Below are positions 17,112-24,912 of a stretch of 64,000 nt of DNA, piece by piece. The position numbers were made by a program, and so were the translations under genes. The notes beneath the pieces are model-generated. The model searched no databases. It had not been told where the DNA came from and worked only from the letters and a program-made list of their open reading frames with translations. Location of the stretch: NCBI GenBank assembly GCA_019359765.1, contig JAHHGU010000016.1, forward strand, positions 34,355 through 98,354, written 5' to 3'. The stretch is from Aphanothece sp. CMT-3BRIN-NPC111 (lineage in GTDB: Bacteria > Cyanobacteriota > Cyanobacteriia > Cyanobacteriales > JAHHGU01). Within the stretch, counting starts at the first letter, position 1, and each line of letters begins with the position of its first letter.

Positions 17112-18320
17112 TTATACAAATAAATGGGTAAATTCATACGTGAAATCAACCCTGCCCTTACGTAACATCGCTGGATCTAGCCTTTCCGTAGTGTTACAAG
17201 TCATCAATACTACCAATTTCTGTTGTGCCTGAATACCAGATTCCTCAATTACACTTTGATACAAAGTTCCATCTAACAAACTCAGAATGTGCTCCGTCTT
17301 ATTGTTGCGTTGAGCTACTTCGCTAGCGCGATTTTGTGCTAAGTTATCAGCTTCGTTGATAATTATACAAATCCGCTCTAAGTAACTTGGTGGAACAAAA
17401 TTTTCAACGGCATCGCTATCCAATATAAAAATTACATATCCTAGTGGCATGAGAATTTCTTTCGCCACTGCTTGTGTCCAAACAGTTTTACCTGTACCTG
17501 GTTCTCCTTGTACTAGCACCGCTAACTGGTTTTGGTCGATAATTGCCTGCTGCACTTTATCAGTAAAGCTTTGAATATCAGCAGGAAATGTGCGAATCGG
17601 GTACTGGCTGTGAATTTGCCCTACACGGCTTTTGTACCCACTGAGTATCACGGCTAGATTGTAAGTAGCTTTGTTAACGAGAGGCGCGATGTCTTTGGCA
17701 ATCAATGTATATTGCCGCTGTCCCCTGTCGTAGTTTTCGATTTGTAGCCAAACTTGCTGCTTCGACCAGTAGGCAGAAACGGTACCTATGGTTTCCAGAC
17801 GATCCCAATTAACAAACCGTTCTACAGGGTAATAATAATATCTCTCTATAAGGTACTGAGTAATCATGTCTGGATTACCTAATACATCCAGTATTTTTAA
17901 AACCGTAATTTCTTGTAGCCGATTCAGAAGGTAATCAATAGGAATACTGTCGCGACTGACTAATTGTATTACAGGAGTATGAATACTCAGAACGTCTTTG
18001 TAACGATAATCTGGAGATGGAGGTTCAGGAGTCAGATAATTCCAAAATTCATTCAGTTCGTAGCGCGTGTTATCGGAGAATACGTTTAAAATATTCGCCC
18101 ACCAGGTATATTCATTACGACCTAATGCATTAGCAATATCACTGGTTATATCCAGGATTTTATGAGTTAGTTCTCCGGTATCATTAAATATAAGATGCCA
18201 CATAAATGCCCAATCAAAGTCTCTGGGCAATGGTCGCCAACCAGAGCCAAGCAAGCCGCGACTCTGAGAGCTTTTGTTTGCGGGACTATCTTCGTTGTTA
18301 TCAAGGTATCCTGAACCCAT
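17112..18320 (-). CDS. AAA+ ATPase, function unknown
   Basis: 402 residues. The N-terminal ~240 residues are unassigned (Trp/Tyr-rich). An ATPase core follows, with Walker A GEPGTGKT near 272-279, a Walker-B-like strand CIIINEADN in place of the usual D-E pair, a sensor-1 segment LVVLMTCNTTERLDP and an Arg-finger-like AMLRKGRVD. The protein ends only ~14 residues later (FTYEFTHLFV), so the usual C-terminal helical lid is missing or very short. That may be natural or a truncation. Neighbours are NADAR (same strand, downstream) and KptA (upstream). The role is not known. Confidence 0.75.
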   Translation of the reverse strand: MGSGYLDNNEDSPANKSSQSRGLLGSGWRPLPRDFDWAFMWHLIFNDTGELTHKILDITSDIANALGRNEYTWWANILNVFSDNTRYELNEFWNYLTPEPPSPDYRYKDVLSIHTPVIQLVSRDSIPIDYLLNRLQEITVLKILDVLGNPDMITQYLIERYYYYPVERFVNWDRLETIGTVSAYWSKQQVWLQIENYDRGQRQYTLIAKDIAPLVNKATYNLAVILSGYKSRVGQIHSQYPIRTFPADIQSFTDKVQQAIIDQNQLAVLVQGEPGTGKTVWTQAVAKEILMPLGYVIFILDSDAVENFVPPSYLERICIIINEADNLAQNRASEVAQRNNKTEHILSLLDGTLYQSVIEESGIQAQQKLVVLMTCNTTERLDPAMLRKGRVDFTYEFTHLFV

Positions 18321-18498
18321 GATTTAAATTGCTCGATGTATTAACAATTAAAATTTGACTAATTCATCCATTTTTATCAGCAATTTTGAATTATTTGATC
18401 GGGGGCGATCGCTGATGTTGTTGAAAAGCCGCCGATTCTCGCTACGAGGCTTATTGTTATAGCCTAATCTAAATTTGTGTACCCTACAAAAAGCAATA

Positions 18499-19044
18499 TT
18501 AAGTTTGCCTTAGATACTCTGGTGGAACATTATCAACAAGCCAGACCCCGTTTTCAGAGCAATAGAACGTATAATCTGCCGCGTGCATTGCCCCTGCATC
18601 TACAGCAAAAACTACTGGGCGACCATGGCGCGCCCCTACAGTTCTTGCTGTCGCCATATCTTGCGATAGATGAACGTGATGCCGCGACATTTTGCAAATA
18701 CCCTTTTGAAGAATGGACTCGACTGCACCGTGACCCGTACCATGATAAAGAATATCTGGGGGGACAGTAGGCTTCAACTGCAAATCTACCTCTATACTAT
18801 GACCTTGATTAGCACGAATCAGGGTGCCTGTAGAGTCGAAGGAAAAGCGTTTTTTGTCATTGCTTGCGACTACTTCATTTAGCTGAGTGCGATTGATGGG
18901 AAACTGATGTTTTGCACATGCGGCTAGGAGTTCATCTACAGAAACCCAACCACCTGGGGTAAGCGTGAGACCAATTCGCTCAGGCTGGTGCCGAAGATGC
19001 TTGCTAAGATATTTGCTGATCTTAACTAGGCGAGAATTGTTCAT
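18499..19044 (-). CDS. kptA: RNA 2'-phosphotransferase (Tpt1/KptA family)
   Basis: About 181 residues with all family hallmarks: the N-terminal winged helix LVKISKYLSKHLRHQPERIGL...GGWVSVDELL, then LYHGTGHGAVESIL and HHVHLSQDMATARTVGARHGRPVV with the conserved Arg/His residues that bind NAD. The enzyme removes an internal 2'-phosphate from RNA using NAD+, giving ADP-ribose 1''-2''-cyclic phosphate. The ATG at 19044 is preferred over GTG at 19053, since GAGG lies ~11 nt upstream. The start is preceded by a hairpin and a long leader that resembles 23S rRNA segments (separate entries). A 2'-phosphate source is RNA ligation by the Trl1-type pathway, which is not seen here. Confidence 0.92.
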   Translation of the reverse strand: MNNSRLVKISKYLSKHLRHQPERIGLTLTPGGWVSVDELLAACAKHQFPINRTQLNEVVASNDKKRFSFDSTGTLIRANQGHSIEVDLQLKPTVPPDILYHGTGHGAVESILQKGICKMSRHHVHLSQDMATARTVGARHGRPVVFAVDAGAMHAADYTFYCSENGVWLVDNVPPEYLRQT

Positions 19045-19048
19045 CTTG

Positions 19049-19075
19049 GTCACTTCCTCACTTTAACGAAGTAAC
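19049..19075 (-). promoter_or_regulatory. Hairpin over the kptA ribosome-binding region
   Basis: On the minus strand GTTACTTC (19068-19075) can pair with GAAGTGAC (19049-19056). The Shine-Dalgarno GAGG is placed at the loop/stem border just upstream of ATG 19044. It could modulate kptA translation. The pairing is visible; the regulatory role is inference. Confidence 0.5.
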
Positions 19076-19096
19076 TTAGCATCTTCGGTTGAGTAC

Positions 19097-19303
19097 CCGC
19101 GTGCAAGTCGCTAGAGCAAAGCGTCCCTCACTTAGAAGGAACTCCACCGGGGAGTTGTTACACACTCTTTAAAGGATGGCTACTCTTAAGCCAACCTGCC
19201 GGGTTCTTCGCGCCTTCCTCGCTTCACGCCCCCTGCCTTAGAGCAGCGGTACCTTTCCTCTCGTACTATGTATGTAAGCTCTAGCAGTTAGGGCACGCAG
19301 ATT
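19097..19303 (-). ncRNA. 23S-rRNA-mimicking structured leader RNA (sarcin-ricin loop plus GTPase-centre)
   Basis: This ~205-nt segment of the kptA leader contains two 23S rRNA signatures in one compact unit. Positions 19256-19267 read AGTACGAGAGGA, the universal sarcin-ricin 12-mer. Positions 19146-19200 align without gaps to the E. coli L11-binding GTPase centre as I remember it (about 41 of 55 identical); the equivalents of A1067 (19187) and A1095 (19159) are kept, as are the stems TGGCT/AGCCA and GAGT/ACTC. Long-range helices close the unit: CTGCGTGC (19293-19300) with GCACGCGG (19097-19104), and GCTAGAGC (19278-19285) with GCTCTAGC (19110-19117). In real 23S rRNA these two parts are ~1.5 kb apart and in the opposite order, so this is not a simple rRNA fragment. 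A free RNA and a cis-acting leader are both possible. Confidence 0.75.
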
Positions 19304-19306
19304 TTT

Positions 19307-19325
19307 TGTATTATAACATAATACA
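19307..19325 (-). promoter_or_regulatory. Promoter -10 box within a perfect palindrome (kptA leader)
   Basis: On the minus strand TGTATTAT-GTT-ATAATACA is a perfect 8-3-8 inverted repeat, and it contains a consensus -10 TATAAT (19310-19315). A start near 19303 would place the rRNA-like RNA at the 5' end of the transcript. The overlap suggests a repressor operator. No good -35 box is seen. Confidence 0.6.
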
Positions 19326-19380
19326 TAGTTTTTAGCTCGAGCGCCCGGATTCATGAATAGTTTTGCAAGAAGCCCAATCA

Positions 19381-20694
19381 CTAAAATTCTCTGTGAACCC
19401 GTCTGAGTTTTTTATCCAGCTGCCTGGTAGTTCTATATTCTTGGTAACGCACTTCAGGAATTTTACAATTTAACCGCTCAAATAGGAATAGCAATGATGT
19501 ATATACTTGCGCTTGTACTTGCGCCTGCAACTCAGCTGGCGTATTTAAGGATATTTCAATCAAATCAGTACTTTTTTGCACCACTATATATTCTTGAATA
19601 TGTGTCGAGGCGGTGATAATTGCTCTGCGGATAAAATCTGGAAATATTGGGACTAGTTTTTCATTTTGTTGAGATTTTAAATAGAAAATATCATCGCAAC
19701 GCCCTTCAATACTCTTTATAGGAGTAAATACAGAACCACAAAGGCATGGTGTTTCTTGCTCTGTTAAAATGTCATCCAGGCGATAGCGGATTATGGGTTG
19801 AGTTGTTCTACAAAAATCAGTAATTATAGGTATAAACTTACCAGCATCTTTATCCAAATATTCTTTTTGTATTGCTACTATATCTTCATTGAGATGGATT
19901 GTTCCATAGGCACAAGTGGCAGCAAGAAAACCCTCAGTACATTGATATAGCTGATGGACTATTTGGTTAAATACGTGACAAATGTACCCTTCATCGAGAG
20001 GGTCTAATACTTCTGCAACAGAAATAATTTTGAGAGGTGATATGTTTAAACTGCCCCTTGCCTGAGCTTCCGCCAACAAACGCAGCATAGATGGCGGTGC
20101 TATAAGAATAGTGGGAAGATATTGGTTTAAGCGTTCAATGTGATTTTTCAATGGAAACAACAAATCGAAATACTCAAACTGAATGCGTTTTCTGTTAACT
20201 GTTTGGTAAAGCTTACTATTTGCTCTGAGGAAAAATCCAATCCGCTGCCTTGCGATAATTGACTGGGGAAGCGCTTTTGCTAAAATAGTACCTGCCCAAG
20301 TGCATTGTTCTTGTTCGCTAACAATAAATAGACCTCTGTTACCACTTGTTCCAGAAGAAAGCCCAACAGTAAATTTGCCAATAGTTGAACTAAAATCTCG
20401 CGTCTTCTCGGCTTCTAAAGCAACATAAAAAGCTTCAGACTTTTTGATTTCTGCCGTGTTTAACTGGTCAAAATTAGCCATCATTGTTGATTTATCAATG
20501 AGGGGAAACTGCTGCCAGTCACGCGCATTTAAGCCTTGATAGTAGCTGCGATAAAATTGCGACTTGGGCAGAATATAGGTGAGAAAGTTACGCACCTTTT
20601 TATCTTGCCATGTTAAAAGTTCCTCGCGGCTGCGGAATCTCCGCCCATATTTGCTGCGGATATAATGCCAGAGTATGTTTGGGATGCCCTTCAC
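19381..20694 (-). CDS. Phenylacetate-CoA ligase/CapK-like adenylate-forming protein
   Basis: 437 residues. The AMP-binding P-loop is VGLSSGTSGNRGLFIVS (~109-125), and later motifs QCTEGFLAATC and PIIRYRLDDIL match the PaaK/CapK branch of acyl-adenylating enzymes. Cys-rich PCLCGS is typical of that branch. The start is GTG, overlapping the upstream metallo-beta-lactamase-fold gene by four bases (GTGA), so the two are translationally coupled. The acid that is activated is unknown; such pairs occur in natural-product or quorum-type clusters. Its 3' end lies 56 bp from the palindromic kptA promoter. Confidence 0.82.
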   Translation of the reverse strand: MKGIPNILWHYIRSKYGRRFRSREELLTWQDKKVRNFLTYILPKSQFYRSYYQGLNARDWQQFPLIDKSTMMANFDQLNTAEIKKSEAFYVALEAEKTRDFSSTIGKFTVGLSSGTSGNRGLFIVSEQEQCTWAGTILAKALPQSIIARQRIGFFLRANSKLYQTVNRKRIQFEYFDLLFPLKNHIERLNQYLPTILIAPPSMLRLLAEAQARGSLNISPLKIISVAEVLDPLDEGYICHVFNQIVHQLYQCTEGFLAATCAYGTIHLNEDIVAIQKEYLDKDAGKFIPIITDFCRTTQPIIRYRLDDILTEQETPCLCGSVFTPIKSIEGRCDDIFYLKSQQNEKLVPIFPDFIRRAIITASTHIQEYIVVQKSTDLIEISLNTPAELQAQVQAQVYTSLLFLFERLNCKIPEVRYQEYRTTRQLDKKLRRVHREF

Positions 20695-21587
20695 TTAGCG
20701 GGGTCTTCGATTGGGTTCAATGAAGATTCTAACAAGGCATTCTGTGTTAGCTGGTTCCATGCCTCCGGGCAATGGGTGGGAATAATTTTCAGATCTCGAT
20801 TGTGTTGATGTAGTTGATGAATTTTTTTGAGGGTGGTTAAATACTCTTGTTTATTGGAAAAAATGAGGTTGGCAATGGGATGGGGGGTAATAAACTCCTG
20901 GTAGGCGCGACTCAGCCAGCAGGCATCTGCAATTAGAAAGTAGGACTGAGGTGGCCTTGTCCCTATACAGGCATCGGCGATCAATAAGCCGAGTTGACCG
21001 ATCGCATGGCCGGGGAGTTCCACAGCTAAAAGAGTGCGATCGCCCAACAAATCGAAGCCCATCTCAAATGGGGCATAACAAGCAGGGAGTGGGACAAGAT
21101 GTTTGTCCTCTACCCATGTAGCGCGTTGCTCAAAATCTGCTGGCAGGAGACCCGCAAGAAAACCAGCTTTGAGTGCCCCCATGCCATGGCGATGTTTGAC
21201 GGCTTCGTAAGCGGATTGAAAGCACAAAAAGCGGGCGTTAGGAAAGTCTCGCAAACCGCCGATATGATCGGCGTGAAAATGTGATACGATTATTTGCTGC
21301 ACAGCTGCCGGATCGATGCCCTGCTTTTGTAATTGAGATGCCGCGCTATCCTCTGGTTGTAGACTTACTGGCGTCGTCAAGGCGTAGAGACGAAAGGGAA
21401 ATCGCCGCGTTTCTTGGAAGAAGCGGTCGGAATAGCCAGTATCAAACAGAATCGACCCATAAGATGGATGTTCTATCAGCACGAAGAGGGCTGGAAAGGT
21501 TGAGGTTTGCCATCGACCCCCCTGAATCAAAATCGCCTCCGGGTGGATACAATATCCGGCTTTAAAAAAGGTGATTTTAATGGTCAT
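20691..21587 (-). CDS. Metallo-beta-lactamase-fold hydrolase (lactonase-like)
   Basis: About 298 residues. The zinc motif is HFHADHIGGL (His, His, Asp, His), preceded by LFDTGYSDRF and followed by ELPGHAIGQLGL, the pattern of the AHL-lactonase/MBL group. The ATG at 21587 starts M-T-I-K-I-T-F-F-K-A-G; the frame is open to an ATG at 21629. It is encoded just upstream of and overlapping the CapK-like ligase, so they probably act in one pathway. The substrate is unknown. Confidence 0.85.
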   Translation of the reverse strand: MTIKITFFKAGYCIHPEAILIQGGRWQTSTFPALFVLIEHPSYGSILFDTGYSDRFFQETRRFPFRLYALTTPVSLQPEDSAASQLQKQGIDPAAVQQIIVSHFHADHIGGLRDFPNARFLCFQSAYEAVKHRHGMGALKAGFLAGLLPADFEQRATWVEDKHLVPLPACYAPFEMGFDLLGDRTLLAVELPGHAIGQLGLLIADACIGTRPPQSYFLIADACWLSRAYQEFITPHPIANLIFSNKQEYLTTLKKIHQLHQHNRDLKIIPTHCPEAWNQLTQNALLESSLNPIEDPAK

Positions 21588-21801
21588 TTTGCCAACTGGC
21601 CTGGAACGAGTGGCACTTGGATGTGCCATTCATTGTAGCTGGTACCTGCCCCGGTTTAACCTTATTTACACTCTCCGGGCTAAAGCCACGGAGTTTTCAT
21701 CCCACTTTCTTATAAACCTGTTAGTAGGTGGTCAATGTTGGAACATTTCAGGTATTTGATGCCGTCTTAATCAAGAACAAGAAACCTTAGGAGCCTTTTT
21801 T

Positions 21802-22236
21802 GTGAGATTAAAATCTCTACTATTGAGTTGTTTGAGCCTTTTGGTGTTATCATTACCTGCTGCGGCGGGTCAACTCGTCTTTTGGCGTTTTGATACCAAC
21901 GCCAATCAGCTGCACTTCAGGACAAACGCTGGGGTTCAGCCCAAAGCAATGTTGATTTTTAATCCCACGCGCTTGGTTATTGATTTACCCGGTACAGATT
22001 TCAACAGCCGGACAGTGAAGAAGACTTCTTTAAGTGGAACAATTCAATCTCTAAGGGTGGGTCAGCTTGATGACCAAACTGCTCGCCTAGTGATTGAATT
22101 AAAGCCCGGTTATACGCTCGACCCCCAGAAAGTTTTATTCCGGGGGGCATCACCTAGGCAGTGGTCAGTGCAACTACCCAAGCCTGAACGGATAGATGAG
22201 CGAGCAGTACAAGCGCCGCTTAATCCTTCTCTGTAG
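21802..22236 (+). CDS. Secreted AMIN-domain protein
   Basis: 144 residues: a signal peptide (LLLSCLSLLVLSLPAAAG) followed by one AMIN domain (LVFWRFDTNANQLHFRTN, PTRLVIDLPGTDF, IQSLRVGQLDDQTARLVIELKPG). AMIN domains bind peptidoglycan or the envelope and usually precede an amidase; here no catalytic domain follows, so this is a stand-alone version or an N-terminal half. The start is GTG 21802 with TAGGAG upstream. Confidence 0.85.
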   Translation: MRLKSLLLSCLSLLVLSLPAAAGQLVFWRFDTNANQLHFRTNAGVQPKAMLIFNPTRLVIDLPGTDFNSRTVKKTSLSGTIQSLRVGQLDDQTARLVIELKPGYTLDPQKVLFRGASPRQWSVQLPKPERIDERAVQAPLNPSL

Positions 22237-22780
22237 CCTGAAAGCTTAGTGAGGAGTAGGCTAATATCTGGCTTAAGGCTTTAATCAATTTGACACTCGT
22301 ACTAAATTTGAAACCCCTAAATTAAGAGGGGGAGGTGATTTGATGCCAGGATAATGCAATTGCCCCCCGGCTTCGGTGTCGTAGGTTTAAGACCTATGCG
22401 TGTTTTTGCTTATGGTTATTCAGGTGTCGATTAATGGCGCACACTAGGTTTTCAACCTGCGATCTGTGTTACTCATGTGCAGCGTACAGCAGGGAAAGCG
22501 ATGTTTTGTGCCTGCCGCAGGTTCTAGGGCGATCGCTCAACTGACAGAGCATACTATTGGGATTGGGGTTGGGCGGCCTATGTCATCATACTTTATGCCA
22601 ATCTTTTTTTCTCTCTATAAGGAGATGTCTTTAACAAGATGTGAATATTAGTGTTTGATAGTGACTCGATTGCATTAAGTGTTTACATCTGGCTGGATTA
22701 TTCATAAGCGAGCCAGTTTTTTTGCTAGCAGTTCCTTGGAATTGAGGAACATTTTCCAACAGACATTAGTTAAAGAGAGT
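22237..22780. other. Intergenic region
   Basis: 544 bp between the AMIN gene and the zinc-ribbon ORF. It contains one HIP1 site (~22531). Open frames here show no family features, and I see no RNA gene. Confidence 0.4.
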
Positions 22781-22954
22781 ATGAACTCAAAAAGCGTATC
22801 CAATTCACTCAGATGCCCTTCTTGCGGTTATAAAGAAGTTAGTCGAGCACCGCGCGTGGGCATTATTGACAATTCTATGTCTTTACTGGGATTGTTTCCT
22901 TACTACTGTCACAATGGCTCCTGCCGAAAACGCTTCTTTAATTCGAGGCGGTAA
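22781..22954 (+). CDS. Small zinc-ribbon protein
   Basis: 57 residues from ATG 22781: CPSCG near 12-16 and C-HNGSC near 44-49 make a CxxC...CxxxxC zinc ribbon. The tail is basic (RKRFFNSRR). The upstream open frame to 22679 looks non-coding. A strong terminator lies 105 bp downstream. The small protein is of a kind seen in cyanobacteria; its function is unknown. Confidence 0.65.
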   Translation: MNSKSVSNSLRCPSCGYKEVSRAPRVGIIDNSMSLLGLFPYYCHNGSCRKRFFNSRR

Positions 22955-23060
22955 GAGGCGCTCGCACTAGCATCATCTGAGCGTCACCTGCTCGTCACAT
23001 TGCCTTATTAAGCTGTTATGTAATGCAGATGTTTTTCTGCTCCTTACACCACACCGAACA

Positions 23061-23092
23061 AAACTCTCTCAATTCTGTTGAGAGAGTTTTTT
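23061..23092 (+). terminator. Rho-independent terminator
   Basis: Perfect 12-bp stem AAACTCTCTCAA / TTGAGAGAGTTT with a 5-nt loop, followed by a T-tract. It lies downstream of the small zinc-ribbon gene on the same strand. Confidence 0.88.
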
Positions 23093-23119
23093 CTTATTTA
23101 CTAAATATTTACAAATATA

Positions 23120-23225
23120 TAGCAATTAGCAGTTAGCTTTTAGCAATCCTTCAGTTCTAGCACCAGTTATGGGCGCATGAGGTCTCGTGTCGATTGTCAA
23201 ACATCGTTATGGCAATTGCTATAAC
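23120..23225 (+). repeat. Dispersed repeat, copy 1
   Basis: Contains TTTTAGCAATCCTTCAGTT and, further on, GATTGTCAAACATCG followed by TTATGGCAATTGCTATA. The same blocks, slightly diverged, occur at 54601-54695. Confidence 0.65.
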
Positions 23226-23342
23226 TACAATTCTTCAATGGTACAGGGTATAAATACTCTTGCCTGACTACCCAGGCTCAATAAAGATCATGATTAAGGA
23301 ATAGCGGCTGAATTTATAAATTAAGCTAATTTAGGCATTGAT

Positions 23343-24074
23343 ATGGGCAAACCAATAAAAATCGGATTTAGTTCCAACAAGCTGAAACTAATTATTGCAG
23401 TTTTTATAATTATTTTTCTTATAGCGGCGGCGAGATATTTTAATCTTCAGCAATATTTGAATAGCGGGTTGCAGAGTGCCTTGCAGTGGATAAACAGCCT
23501 TGGAACTTGGGGAGCAGCCACGTTTATTGTCATCTATATCTTTGCTACAGTGTTATTTGTACCAGGCTCTCTCCTTACTTTGGGAGCTGGTGTACTCTTT
23601 GGGGTAATTTGGGGTTCAATTTTTGTCTCTATTGCCGCCACTTTAGGAGCAACAGCGGCTTTTCTTGTGGGACGCTATTTAGTTCGCGGATGGGTGGCAA
23701 AGCAGCTAGAAGGCAAAGATAATTTCCAGGCAATTGATCGGGCGGTCGCTAGGGAAGGATGGAAAATTGTTGGCTTAACCCGGCTGTCTCCGATTTTTCC
23801 TTTTAACCTCTTAAACTATGCTTTTGGAATAACCCAGGTATCTCTAAGAGATTATTTCTTTGCATCCTGGATTGGCATGATACCAGGAACTGTGATGTAT
23901 GTTTACATAGGTTCCCTCTTCGGTAGTCTCGCCACACTTGCAACCGGAATACAGGAACGATCTCGCACTCCAACTGAGTGGGTACTCTATGCTGTTGGTT
24001 TAATTGCCACAGTTGCGGTGACAGTTTATGTTACTCGGATTGCCAAAACAGCTTTAGAAAGCAAAATTGACTGA
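23343..24074 (+). CDS. TVP38/TMEM64 (VTT/DedA-like) membrane protein
   Basis: 243 residues with ~5-6 membrane helices. The VTT core is visible: FVPGSLLTLGAGVLFG (~75-90), the G-rich ATLGATAAFLVGRYLVRGWV and FPFNLLNYAFGITQVSLRDYFFASWIGMIPGTVMYVYIGS. Family members act in membrane lipid handling or transport. It stands alone and is convergent with thg1. Confidence 0.9.
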   Translation: MGKPIKIGFSSNKLKLIIAVFIIIFLIAAARYFNLQQYLNSGLQSALQWINSLGTWGAATFIVIYIFATVLFVPGSLLTLGAGVLFGVIWGSIFVSIAATLGATAAFLVGRYLVRGWVAKQLEGKDNFQAIDRAVAREGWKIVGLTRLSPIFPFNLLNYAFGITQVSLRDYFFASWIGMIPGTVMYVYIGSLFGSLATLATGIQERSRTPTEWVLYAVGLIATVAVTVYVTRIAKTALESKID

Positions 24075-24117
24075 TACAGGTACCAACTTCACGTTCAAGG
24101 GTAGAGTTCCCAGGCGC

Positions 24118-24912
24118 TCAAACTGCTAAAAAATCCGCAAGGTGAGGTAATGCTTCCACCTGACCAGCATTGAGAAGATGAGCGATTAATTCTTGATAAG
24201 CGTCTTTCATAGGCAGATCCTCATCTAGCTTGATTCGCCGTCGCTTAACAACAACTGTTTGATTTTGAATCGGGTTGTACCCCTCTTTTTCGTATTCTTC
24301 CCAATAAAGGGCTGTCCCTCGTCGCTGCCAAGCGGGTAAATCGTTGAAATTAATTCCCTGTTGAAAGAGCAACTCATTTTTAAACCCCACTGACTTTGAA
24401 TGTAGGGCAGATGTTGCCTGTGCAACGCTATGACCGGTTTTACGCAAAGTCCAGTAGCACCAGCCATTTAAGGCGCAGCGAGTGGCATCGGCCTGACGCC
24501 AACGAAAATAATCCAGCACTTGGGCTTTGTTTGCTCCCAACCAGACGCGGCTATCAAAGTTGACTGTTGTTTGAGCAGCGTGGGTAAATGTTGCACTGGC
24601 AATGCTGGCAGAAATGGACACAATCTTTTCTAAGCTGCGGTCAAATAAATTCCATTCAGTTGGAAACAGCACAGATATTTCATCGCTTTCTGTGTAAGCA
24701 TAAATTCCTTGAAGTTCTTCTAGCAACGCCTTAGCGGTTTGCATCATCAGTTTGTGGAACTTCAGGTCAAACGGCTTATCGTATCTTGACTCAGTAAACC
24801 TTGAAAACCCACGACCATCAACGCGGATTACTACCCAAGCACCAGGCAAAAGACGCAGGTTGTGGAAGTACTCAAGCGATCGCATTTGTTTTTCAAAGGC
24901 ATTATTATCCAT
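24118..24912 (-). CDS. Thg1-like 3'-5' RNA polymerase (tRNA-His guanylyltransferase family)
   Basis: About 264 residues from the ATG at 24912 (M-D-N-N-A-F-E-K-Q-M). Catalytic carboxylates are visible in VIRVDGRGFSRFTE and YTESDEISVLF; CALNGWCYWTLR and RRGTALYWEEYEKEG are further family motifs. Bacterial members are usually Thg1-like proteins that add nucleotides 3'-5' to repair 5'-truncated tRNA, while eukaryotic Thg1 adds G-1 to tRNA-His. The ATG overlaps the end of the kinase gene (ATGGATAA), so the two are translationally coupled. It is the last gene of the rtcB-kinase-thg1 operon. Confidence 0.92.
   Translation of the reverse strand: MDNNAFEKQMRSLEYFHNLRLLPGAWVVIRVDGRGFSRFTESRYDKPFDLKFHKLMMQTAKALLEELQGIYAYTESDEISVLFPTEWNLFDRSLEKIVSISASIASATFTHAAQTTVNFDSRVWLGANKAQVLDYFRWRQADATRCALNGWCYWTLRKTGHSVAQATSALHSKSVGFKNELLFQQGINFNDLPAWQRRGTALYWEEYEKEGYNPIQNQTVVVKRRRIKLDEDLPMKDAYQELIAHLLNAGQVEALPHLADFLAV

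Noticed and set aside
19201..19260. Idea that the kptA leader is simply a piece of a genuine 23S rRNA gene
   Set aside because: The two rRNA-like parts are in reversed order, ~60 nt apart instead of ~1.5 kb, and flanked by new helices that close the unit; no 16S, 5S or further 23S sequence is nearby.
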